A DNA stretch of 5,313 nucleotides, from contig CAZHNG010000426.1 in the NCBI GenBank assembly GCA_964533785.1, positions 1 through 5,313 on the forward strand, in the 5' to 3' direction. Numbering within the stretch: the stretch's first letter is position 1; every line of letters starts with the position of its first letter. The translations under genes and the position numbers were made by a program. A model generated the notes under the pieces. The model searched no databases, was not told where the DNA came from, and saw only the letters and a program-made list of their open reading frames with translations. Positions 1 to 5,090 of this stretch are shown here, piece after piece. The DNA is from JANQRV01 sp964533785 (GTDB lineage: Bacteria > Bacteroidota > Bacteroidia > Chitinophagales > Saprospiraceae).

Positions 1-279
1 AATCAAGAAGTCCCCATTACGGTCCATGTCGAAATTTATGAGCAGGAATATTGCCGTGGTTATTGCTTGCGCACCAACAGAAGCGACACCGTTAAAGAAA
101 CTGTCGCAGAAGTGTTGGCCGTTTATGATGATGAAGGAAAGGCCATCTCTTTGTCTCTTGATCAAATACAAGCGTACTCCCTCGAAGCTTTAACATTGTA
201 TACACGGGAGCAAGTATTAAGTCGCGAACGGAATGAATGCATCAAAGAAGATATGAATAGGGACTTACAACTCCCTTAA
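1..279 (+). CDS. Unidentified protein, C-terminal part (runs in from left edge)
   Basis: The frame is open from base 1 to a TAA at 277-279, giving at least 92 residues with no start inside the window. An internal TTG at 67 is not a convincing start because the coding sense continues upstream of it. The visible part begins with a beta-like stretch (ITVHVEIYEQEYC), has several cysteines early on (EYCRGYC), and then a helical, charged tail (TREQVLSRERNECIKED). I do not recognise a family. It lies 42 bases upstream of the decayed gene at 322 on the same strand, so the two may once have been co-transcribed. No lesion is seen in the visible part, but integrity of the whole gene cannot be judged. 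Confidence 0.6.
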   Translation, partial: NQEVPITVHVEIYEQEYCRGYCLRTNRSDTVKETVAEVLAVYDDEGKAISLSLDQIQAYSLEALTLYTREQVLSRERNECIKEDMNRDLQLP

Positions 280-321
280 GCATACAATTACACATTTTTT
301 CACTTCACAAACACAATTATT

Positions 322-1095
322 ATGAAGACAGCAGTTTTAAACAGCATCAACAATGGGTTAATCGACCCTGAAACCGGCGAAGTATTGAATATTCGCTATT
401 TGCCTGGCCGTCCACTATCGATTCGTTTCGACGCTAGCAGGGGGCTTTTTTCCATCAACGGCAAAAAACCGATTACCCAAAAAGGAGGTTCCTTTAGCTT
501 TATCCCTTGTGCTGTTAGTGCTTTGGGGATAAAGTCATTGATACTTAAGTTGAAGTTATTTTTCAACTAATCAAGGCGGAGGTTCGCGACTTTAGCCTCA
601 GCTAAATGAGCGGTTCTACAACGAAGAGTAGTTGGAAAAGAACAAAACTTGGGGTGTCAAGGATTTTGTTCCCAAAGCACTGAGGTTTTTAAAGATGCCA
701 TACTTGGTTATGGTCCGAAGAAGTGGGCCGAATTTTTCTTCGTCAACGAAAAGGATGTGGTCTGCAATCTATTGGTCCATGGATACAGCGTCGATAACCT
801 GATGCGGACCATCCAGGATATGTATTACGATGAAGTAGATCTTTGCGGCGTGGAACTGACCATCACGCCGCAGGAACGGACTAATAGCAGTAGCGGCAGC
901 AAGTATTATATCGCTGATTTTGCGTACAAAACCGTTGCTGCTAAGACAGTGGAACGGATCCAGCACAAAATCAGGAATATTCCGATTTGGCGGATTGATA
1001 CTTTTAGTGGGGATGCCTTGGTGGAGCTTTCGATGAATTATGATCCGCCGGTGGTGGGGATGGATGAGAAGGTGGCGGTGAAATCGGCTGCGTGA
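322..1095 (+). pseudogene. Decayed gene of unknown family, three frameshifts and two stops
   Basis: Two apparent ORFs (322-570 and 649-1095) look like pieces of one protein of about 257 residues. From ATG 322, frame 1 gives a coherent N-terminus (NNGLIDPETGEVLNIRYLPG). Near 522 the sense moves to frame 3 (FGDKVIDT, stop TAA 546-548, then VEVIFQLIKAEVRDFSLS). Near 602 it moves to frame 2 (NERFYNEE, stop TAG 629-631, then KNKTWGVKDFVPKAL). Near 688 it returns to frame 1 (FKDAILGYGPKKWAEFFFV) and continues to TGA 1093-1095. Each shift is what one lost base would produce, two of them in T runs. The TTG at 649 is thus probably not a start. I know no function; the protein looks soluble. A second, partial copy of its 3' end lies at about 1412-1590. 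The reconstruction rests on continuity of protein sense, not on an alignment. Confidence 0.7.
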
Positions 1096-1108
1096 TTTTT
1101 GGCTTGAG

Positions 1109-1135
1109 GGATTCAGGGATGTAAGCCCTGAATTC
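1109..1135 (+). terminator. Hairpin after the decayed gene, possible terminator
   Basis: ATTCAGGG (1111-1118) pairs perfectly with CCCTGAAT (1126-1133) across a 7-base loop, and a further G-T and G-C pair extend the stem to 1109 and 1135. It starts 13 bases after the stop codon of the preceding reading frame. No T tract follows, so it is either a weak terminator or simply a short palindromic repeat. Confidence 0.4.
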
Positions 1136-1170
1136 CGATTAAAGTCCTGGATATTCTCAAATATCCTGAA

Positions 1171-1381
1171 TTTGAAATTGGGCAAGCGCCACTTGGCTGA
1201 ATTAGCTGGTATCACAATATCACTTTATTACAAAAGTGTTCGGGCAATATCAAAACCAATCGGAATAGCCGAATACAGATTGACCGAAGCTATTCCACAA
1301 AATCTAAAGTCTAGTTTACCTTCTATCGAAGAGCTTGAAAAAGAGCTTCAGGAAGTTGATCAAATAGAAGATGAAAACTGA
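1171..1381 (+). pseudogene. DUF1016/YhcG-type PDDEXK nuclease, collapsed remnant
   Basis: Two pieces of one family are fused out of frame. Frame 1 reads PLG, a TGA at 1198-1200, then ISWYHNITLLQK; this matches the conserved (L)xQISWxHNIxLLxK stretch of the DUF1016 N-terminal domain, with the TGA standing where a Gln would be expected. From about 1238 the sense is in frame 2: VRAISKPIGIAEYRLTEAIP followed by LKSSLPSIEELEKEL, the typical end of DUF1016 proteins, to TGA 1379-1381. Full-length members run to roughly 350 residues, so the catalytic PDDEXK core and most of the linker between the domains are gone. The frame-2 ORF that can be drawn from TTG 1172 mixes both pieces and is unlikely to be a real protein. 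Such nucleases are found in defence or restriction-associated contexts. Sequence before 1171 may belong to it but I cannot assign it. Confidence 0.75.
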
Positions 1382-1411
1382 GCGTTTTTCAGTCTTTCTA
1401 AAATGAGACCG

Positions 1412-1590
1412 GGATTCTATATCATTTGCTGCAAAAAACAGTAGAGCAAGTCCAGCAGAAAATCGGGAATATTCCTTTTTGGCGGATTGATAGTTATTCA
1501 GGAGATGTATTAGTTGAACTTACGATAAATTATGATCAACGGGTGATGGAAGTGGATGAGAAAGTGCGTTGAAATCGGCTGCGTGATTCT
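1412..1590 (+). pseudogene. Second, diverged copy of the 3' end of the 322-1095 gene
   Basis: In frame 1 this stretch reads KTVEQVQQKIGNIPFWRID, then SYSGDVLVELTINYD and VMEVDEKV. This parallels KTVERIQHKIRNIPIWRID, TFSGDALVELSMNYD and VGMDEKV in the gene at 322-1095. One base is lost after GTG at 1564-1566, so TGA 1570-1572 now ends the frame, while the old tail (GAAATCGGCTGCGTGA) survives just beyond it. At the 5' side about 20 bases present in the first copy (coding DFAYKTV) are missing. No 5' half and no start are present. The divergence at the DNA level, with mostly conservative protein changes, suggests an old paralogue rather than a fresh duplication. Confidence 0.75.
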
Positions 1591-1776
1591 TGTTGGGATA
1601 GATCCTCTCTTCTAGCTAAAAAAGTACAACTGCATTCGCAAGAAGTTTTAACGTTACACTTACATAAAAAAGCATGGACCAAGAAATACTCGAATGTATG
1701 AAAGAGACGCGTTAAAAATTAATGGATTTGATCCTAATTCCTTCGAGAAGCAAAAGAAAAAAATACTCATTTACCA
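1591..1776. other. Gene-poor stretch, unassigned
   Basis: Nothing here can be assigned firmly. Frame 2 is open from after TAA 1649-1651 and runs into the ATPase gene, giving peptides such as YERDALKINGFDPNSFEKQ. They look somewhat protein-like but match no family I recognise, and they lie upstream of the likely promoter and start of the ATPase. It may be the remains of another gene. Confidence 0.4.
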
Positions 1777-1808
1777 CTTGAATGCCATAGATTTATTGTG
1801 TATTTTTG
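1777..1808 (+). promoter_or_regulatory. Bacteroidota-type promoter for the ATPase gene
   Basis: TATTTTTG at 1801-1808 is a full match to the Bacteroidota -7 consensus TAnnTTTG. CTTG at 1777-1780 matches three of four positions of the -33 TTTG, with a 20-base spacer (consensus about 19). Transcription would begin near 1815, some 25 bases ahead of ATG 1841, which supports that start over ATG 1694. This is a pattern match only. Confidence 0.5.
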
Positions 1809-1840
1809 AAGATAATTTTCAAATTCTACAATTAAAACCA

Positions 1841-3097
1841 ATGCTCTTAGAGTTTATATTAGAAAACTATCGCTCTTTTAAGGAGAAACAAATTCTCAGC
1901 TTATTGCCTGATGAAGGAAAACATGAGTTTGAAGATTCACTGATAAAAACAGGTTTAAACTTCAACTTATTGGGAGCATTAGTTGTGTATGGAGCCAACG
2001 CCTCTGGAAAAAGCAATTTAATTAGAGGCATGCAGTCCTTACGAAATCTGGTCCTTACTTCTGCTACTAAAAGTCCCGATGAAAAGTTCAGTGAATATGA
2101 CTCCTTCCAATTTCATAAAGACACTGAAACCGCTCCAACTCATTTTGGAATTGAGTTTTTATTAAATGAAGTTAGGTATCATTACCAATGTAGTATTCTT
2201 GCGAATGTTGTGATCAATGAGTCACTGTACTTTTATCCCCAAGGCAGAGAAGCAAAACTTTTTGTTCGAAAAAAGCAACACTTTGAGTTTGGTGACTACC
2301 TGAAAGGGCAAAAAACCGTCGTAGCTGGATTAACAAGTGAAAATCAGTTGTTCCTTTCAAAGGCAGCTATTAACAATATTCAACAATTGGTAGAAGTTTA
2401 CCAGTACTTCGAGCAAGATTTCATGCCCATTCCATTTTTAAACGTATGGAGGGATAGTTATTACACTGATAGGATTGCCAAAGAGTTAATGAAGAAAACA
2501 ACAAATAAAGCCTTCATTCAAAATTTCAAAAACCTATTGAAAAGTTTTGATACCGGGATTGTGGATTTTAAAATTCAAAAACATAAGACTCCCTATGCTA
2601 AGCAGGAGTTTGAAATTTTGGTCAATCATCACCTATTCGATAGTAATGGAAAAAAAGTTGGTTTCAAGGCCCACCCCATTCAGGAAGAATCGGCAGGAAC
2701 GCAGAAACTATTTGTGCTAGCCGGGCTTGTTCTTAGGGCATTAATGAATGGGCGTATCATTATAATTGATGAATTTGAACGTAGCTTGCACCCTCACATT
2801 GCAACTTTTATAATCCAGCTGTTTCTCGATCCGCAAATAAATACCAAAGGGGCCCAATTGATTGTAGCTACCCATGACACCAATCTATTATCGGATAGTA
2901 ATTTACGAAGAGATCAGATCTTAATCGTTGAAAAGGATAACCAGGGGGCTTCCAATTTATTTTCTTTGGCGGATATTACCGGTGTTCGGTCGCAAACCCC
3001 TTATGAAAAGTGGTATCTGTCTGGCCGTTTCGGAGGTGTCCCGGGAATCGAAAAACTAAATTTTGAATTGAATTACCAGTATGAAGAAGCGGCATAA
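1841..3097 (+). CDS. AAA_15-family ATP-binding protein (OLD/RloA-like ATPase)
   Basis: The 418-residue protein has the SMC/ABC-like ATPase layout of the AAA_15/AAA_21 families. It opens with MLLEFILENYRSFKEKQ, the family's usual beginning. Walker A is GANASGKS at residues 51-58, a signature-like ESAGTQKL at 283-290, Walker B IIIIDEFE at 306-313 followed by SLHP, a switch histidine in ATHD at 343-346, and a C-terminal YLSGRFGGVP. All ATPase elements are intact and there is no Toprim nuclease domain. The frame is open back to ATG 1694 (467 residues), but the extra 49 residues resemble nothing in the family and a promoter lies inside them, so I chose ATG 1841. Relatives often act with an RloB-type or other effector in phage defence; no such partner is adjacent here. 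The gene ends 14 bases from the convergent hepT. The role in defence is inference. Confidence 0.9.
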   Translation: MLLEFILENYRSFKEKQILSLLPDEGKHEFEDSLIKTGLNFNLLGALVVYGANASGKSNLIRGMQSLRNLVLTSATKSPDEKFSEYDSFQFHKDTETAPTHFGIEFLLNEVRYHYQCSILANVVINESLYFYPQGREAKLFVRKKQHFEFGDYLKGQKTVVAGLTSENQLFLSKAAINNIQQLVEVYQYFEQDFMPIPFLNVWRDSYYTDRIAKELMKKTTNKAFIQNFKNLLKSFDTGIVDFKIQKHKTPYAKQEFEILVNHHLFDSNGKKVGFKAHPIQEESAGTQKLFVLAGLVLRALMNGRIIIIDEFERSLHPHIATFIIQLFLDPQINTKGAQLIVATHDTNLLSDSNLRRDQILIVEKDNQGASNLFSLADITGVRSQTPYEKWYLSGRFGGVPGIEKLNFELNYQYEEAA

Positions 3098-3111
3098 AAG
3101 TAAAGTATATA

Positions 3112-3462
3112 TTATTCTTCCTCTTGACTATGTTGAATTAATTGCTCCAATTGATTTTTTAAGGTAGGGAGATGCTTGATTAAAATTCCCCAAATTATCC
3201 CATCATCTACTTTATCATATCCATGAATTACTCTATTTCTAACCCCCACGATTCTTTTTGCATTGTCAATTTCTATAGTTTCGTCCAATTTCAGAATTCT
3301 ATTCATCGCCTCTCCAATTATCTCAAGTTCCCTTTCCACCGCTCTCTTAACCAATAAATTATTCTCATAATCAAAGAAGGATTCAATATCAGCAGTGAAA
3401 ATCTCAATGTGTTGAATCCCCTCGTATATATCTAGTAAATACTTATTCTTCAGGTTGTTCAT
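3112..3462 (-). CDS. hepT: HepT-like HEPN ribonuclease toxin (DUF86)
   Basis: This 116-residue all-helical protein carries the HEPN RNase motif RX4HXY as RNRVIHGY (Arg75, His80, Tyr82), preceded by the usual ERELEIIGEAMNRI helix. HepT toxins cleave RNA; in the studied type VII systems the partner MntA adenylylates the tyrosine of this motif and silences the toxin. ATG 3462 is chosen because it begins MNNLKNKYLLDIYEG as in the family and stands one base after the mntA stop codon; the longer frame from 3528 merely overlaps mntA. The short spacing suggests coupled translation. All key residues are present, so the toxin looks active. The gene converges on the ATPase gene with only 14 bases between stops, and no terminator is visible there. 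Confidence 0.93.
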   Translation of the reverse strand: MNNLKNKYLLDIYEGIQHIEIFTADIESFFDYENNLLVKRAVERELEIIGEAMNRILKLDETIEIDNAKRIVGVRNRVIHGYDKVDDGIIWGILIKHLPTLKNQLEQLIQHSQEEE

Positions 3463-3463
3463 C

Positions 3464-3769
3464 TTAAGCAGCAAAAACAAGTTGACGAGATTTCTCAATT
3501 TCTTTTTTGAAGTATGGATTTTTAACACTTTTCACCGTCACCAGATCAATTTTTCTTCTGAATAAGGATTCCAATTCTTCAACGAGATCAAAATAATTAT
3601 CCGCATAATATTCGATATCCATCGGCTCAAACTCTACCAGTAGATCAATGTCGCTCTCTTGAGTGAATGCATCCGTGTTTACAGAACCAAAGCTATATAG
3701 TCTTAGCACGTGTCGTTTTTGGCAAATCTTTTTTATCCGCTCTATATTAAGGTCAATTATCTTGCTCAT
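3464..3769 (-). CDS. mntA: MntA-type minimal nucleotidyltransferase antitoxin
   Basis: The 101-residue protein shows the minimal nucleotidyltransferase fold: SFGSVNTDAFTQESDIDLL contains the GSX10DXD motif (Gly28-Ser29, Asp40, Asp42), and a third acidic residue comes in RRKIDLVT (Asp75). In characterised pairs this enzyme transfers AMP from ATP to the HEPN toxin tyrosine and thereby neutralises it. ATG 3769 (MSKIIDLNIERI) is preferred over an upstream TTG at 3784. A GGAG lies only two bases before this ATG, so the ribosome site is poor, as is common in Bacteroidota. It is first in the operon with hepT, the arrangement expected if antitoxin should be made first. I found no convincing promoter match upstream. 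Confidence 0.92.
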   Translation of the reverse strand: MSKIIDLNIERIKKICQKRHVLRLYSFGSVNTDAFTQESDIDLLVEFEPMDIEYYADNYFDLVEELESLFRRKIDLVTVKSVKNPYFKKEIEKSRQLVFAA

Positions 3770-3791
3770 AACTCCAATTTTCAATAAATAT

Positions 3792-3992
3792 CTACATTTC
3801 TTTGATTAAATACAATTTCAATATTGCTCCGGTTTCCAATAAATAGGTTTTTCCTATGGAAACTGGAATGATATGCTCAACAACGAAAGACTATGGGCTA
3901 TATTTCCTCAAACTTTGGCAATATTCGCAAAGCTCCTGGGCACGTTCAGAAATGATTGCTTTATCAGCCTTTGAGACGGGTTTTCTAGACAT
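3792..3992 (-). pseudogene. HNH endonuclease, broken by a TAG and truncated
   Basis: From ATG 3992 the - strand reads MSRKPVSKADKAIISERAQ, then LCEYCQSLRKYSP, TAG (3891-3893, codon 34), SFVVEHIIPVS and a short unrelated-looking tail to TAG at 3792-3794. This is the start of a common HNH nuclease type: the first zinc knuckle CEYC (Cys22, Cys25) followed by the VEHIIP strand with the first catalytic histidine. The TAG replaces a residue that is usually Gln in SPQ(S/P)F, a one-base C-to-T change. The GG..TLENLAL stretch, the second zinc cysteines and the remaining catalytic residues are missing, so it cannot be active. The start overlaps the stop of the upstream 80-residue gene by 8 bases, which shows the two were a translationally coupled pair. 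Confidence 0.8.
3829..3866. repeat. Bulged hairpin between HNH remnant and mntA
   Basis: CCGGTTTCC (3829-3837) pairs with GGAAACTGG (3858-3866) with one G-T pair. After a 5-base bulge on the left side, ATAGG (3843-3847) pairs with CCTAT (3853-3857) around a TTTTT loop. That is 14 pairs in all, just upstream of mntA on its strand. It coincides with the point where the HNH reading loses similarity to its family, so it may mark a deletion or insertion scar. It could also act as a terminator for the upstream pair, though no T tract follows on the - strand. Confidence 0.5.
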
Positions 3993-4227
3993 TAGCGGGA
4001 GGTATGATACCTAAATGCTCCATCAATTCATCAACCGTAATGTTTCTGAGTTGCGCTAATTCTATCAGGTATTTCAACCGTTCTACTTGTTTGGCTTCTG
4101 CCAACGGTATGAGTTTCAATAATCGCTTATGCTCAGATTCCGTTAATGTTTCATTGGCTGATTTCTCAAGTAAAGTATGATACTCTTCTAATTCATTAGT
4201 AGGTATTACGGTAAGGGAATTTTTCAT
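3985..4227 (-). CDS. Small helical protein of an HNH-nuclease cassette
   Basis: An 80-residue, mostly helical, charged protein (MKNSLTVIPTNELEEYHTLL to LMEHLGIIPPANV). Its second half, VERLKYLIELAQLRNITVDEL, is the conserved part in a family of short proteins that I recall lying directly ahead of HNH endonuclease genes in Bacteroidota and cyanobacteria. The molecular role is not known to me; an accessory or antitoxin-like partner of the nuclease is possible but unproven. The stop codon lies inside the first codons of the HNH frame (8-base overlap). The HNH partner is broken, so this gene is an intact orphan. No Shine-Dalgarno site is seen, and a 9-base inverted repeat sits immediately upstream of the start. 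Confidence 0.8.
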   Translation of the reverse strand: MKNSLTVIPTNELEEYHTLLEKSANETLTESEHKRLLKLIPLAEAKQVERLKYLIELAQLRNITVDELMEHLGIIPPANV

Positions 4228-4228
4228 G

Positions 4229-4261
4229 CTTTGTGATTTTTACATTTTCGGTATCACAAAG
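4229..4261. promoter_or_regulatory. Perfect 9-bp inverted repeat before the 80-aa gene
   Basis: CTTTGTGAT (4229-4237) and ATCACAAAG (4253-4261) are perfect inverted copies separated by 15 bases, beginning one base upstream of the ATG on the - strand. A second GTGAT at 4265-4269 overlaps another small palindrome (ATCACA...TGTGAT, 4253-4269). The position would suit an operator or a leader hairpin; it could also be part of the intergenic repeat that follows. Confidence 0.45.
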
Positions 4262-4319
4262 ATCTGTGATCTGGGGATTGGGTGAAAATGCAAAGTGGTG
4301 CAGGGGGGTGCAAAACGGA

Positions 4320-4426
4320 ACACAGATTGAAAGGATTAAGGGATTGCACAGATTTGAATTGAACGGATTTTTTGCAATGTGGTTCAATCCGTGAAATCCA
4401 CAAATCCGTATAAATCCGTGTTTCAA
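4320..4426. repeat. Phased GGATT/AATCC intergenic repeat with inverted halves
   Basis: The left half carries (A/G)GATT at 4324, 4333, 4341, 4350 and 4365. The right half carries AATCC at 4386, 4395, 4403 and 4413. Steps are mostly 8 to 10 bases. The two halves are inverted relative to each other, centred near 4378, and a nested ATTGAAC (4358-4364) / GTTCAAT (4382-4388) is also inverted. No credible gene covers it; the ORFs on both strands are the repeat read in different frames. Similar 'aatccgtg' blocks are frequent between Bacteroidota genes as far as I recall. Function is unknown. Confidence 0.6.
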
Positions 4427-4665
4427 ACCATTGAAAGAAGCAACGCCAAACTACCAAATACACCATCCATCACCAAAGCGCAAAAAACCAACAAAGAATA
4501 ATAAAAAGTCAACCATAAAGACCAAGAACCACAAAGAACCTCCAAGAGTTCCCCCCATTGATCATTGCACTTCCGGGTTCCTAATGACATCACCAAACAT
4601 TTTTTTCCTTCATAACTTTCTGCCAATTTCCTCCATATATTTTTTAAAAAGCATCGTTTGCCTTG
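4427..4665. other. Low-complexity intergenic stretch without a credible gene
   Basis: The first part is A/C-rich on the + strand, with phrases such as 'accataaagaccaag' and 'aaccacaaagaacc' typical of short intergenic repeats. Frames on both strands give biased, unconvincing peptides (Trp/Phe/Leu-rich on -, Lys/Pro/Thr-rich on +). From about 4570 the - strand contains short peptides (KKYMEEIGRKL, MFGDVIRNPE) that could be the tail of the recombinase remnant or another relic; I cannot assign them. Confidence 0.5.
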
Positions 4666-4788
4666 TCATCTTTGGGGATAAAAAACCTTCGGCTGTTCTT
4701 TTGTTACCTGGATATACCGCATGAAAGCCTTCTCCGTGCGGTGGCCGGTGATCTTCATGATCGCAATAGTCGGTGTCCCCGCCAAATA
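4666..4788 (-). pseudogene. Tyrosine recombinase (phage-type integrase), C-terminal relic
   Basis: Forty codons on the - strand read YLAGTPTIAIMKITGHRTEK followed by AFMRYIQVTKEQ, then a stop at 4666-4668. This is the end of the catalytic domain of tyrosine recombinases: ITGH carries the late active-site histidine and the Tyr of MRYI is the nucleophile that joins DNA. Immediately upstream the frame has a TAG (NK-stop-PYLAG) and no earlier catalytic Arg or HxxR is found, so everything N-terminal is lost. The last residues (PKVFYPQR) do not look like the family and may follow a frameshift. It is the clearest trace of a former mobile element here. Confidence 0.8.
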
Positions 4789-4850
4789 CGGCTATTTGTT
4801 GTTAGTTAGAGTTTGTAAAGCTGTGACAGCTCATTGACATTTAAATAGAA

Positions 4851-4956
4851 ATGGAACTGAGAAAAACTAAAACGCAAATTGCTATTTGTACGGAATTGGT
4901 GAGTACGGAGATCATTATTTTCTCAAGCAACTAAGCCATAGTAATTTGGCTTTTTT
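4851..4956 (+). ncRNA. Candidate small structured RNA
   Basis: In a stretch with no convincing gene, TGAGAAAA (4858-4865) pairs perfectly with TTTTCTCA (4918-4925). Inside it CAAAT (4875-4879) and ATTTG (4884-4888) form a small hairpin, and GTACGGA occurs twice (4888-4894 and about 4903-4909). A terminator-like hairpin with a T tract follows. A TTGACA stands at 4834-4839 and a small palindrome AGCTG-TGA-CAGCT at 4819-4831. The same span also contains a 27-codon ORF from ATG 4851 to the TAA at 4932 that I cannot support as a gene. The pairing could be chance; no known RNA family is recognised. Confidence 0.3.
4933..4956 (+). terminator. Rho-independent terminator-like hairpin
   Basis: AAGCCA (4933-4938) pairs with TGGCTT (4947-4952) across an 8-base loop and runs directly into a T tract ending at 4956. 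The stem is short, so efficiency would be modest. No protein gene on the + strand ends here, which is why a small RNA just upstream is considered. Confidence 0.5.
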
Positions 4957-4970
4957 CTGAATTTATTGAA

Positions 4971-4993
4971 GGCTTCCCAAATCCCAGGAAGCC
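4971..4993 (-). terminator. GC-rich hairpin downstream of the OB-fold gene
   Basis: GGCTTCC (4971-4977) and GGAAGCC (4987-4993) form a perfect 7-base stem with a 9-base loop, about 100 bases past the stop of the - strand gene at 5091. Only a weak T-containing stretch follows on that strand, so this is a possible rather than a firm terminator. The rest of 4957-5090 holds nothing recognisable. Confidence 0.3.
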
Positions 4994-5090
4994 GCCTCCA
5001 TCCAAGGGGGCAAAGTCCAAAATATTGGTTTCAGATTTCTTTGTTCAATAGTTCGTTGGCGAAACACTTTACGAAATTGTTTAATCTTCC

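Noticed and set aside
769..1215. 148-codon ORF on the - strand opposite the decayed gene
   Set aside because: It is antisense to the coherent + strand reading (FKDAILGYGPKKWAEFFFV onward), has an odd His/Ile/Asn/Arg-rich composition, and spans the end of one gene into the next.
1694..1840. 49-codon N-terminal extension of the ATPase from ATG 1694
   Set aside because: The family normally begins at the MLLEF...NYRSF segment, and a good promoter match lies within the extension. Kept only as an alternative start.
4320..4426. CRISPR-like array
   Set aside because: The repeated units are only about five bases with 3-10 base gaps and change orientation midway; there are no proper repeats, spacers or cas genes.
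4196..4626. Three overlapping - strand ORFs (about 67-76 codons)
   Set aside because: They translate the intergenic repeat phrases in different frames (for example HGFIRICGFHGLN), overlap each other and show no domain.
4431..4724. 97-codon + strand ORF
   Set aside because: Low-complexity Lys/Pro/Thr-rich start over the repeat region, and its end lies antisense to the recombinase relic.
4851..4934. 27-codon ORF from ATG 4851
   Set aside because: Too short and unremarkable, without a ribosome site; the span is better considered as a possible RNA.
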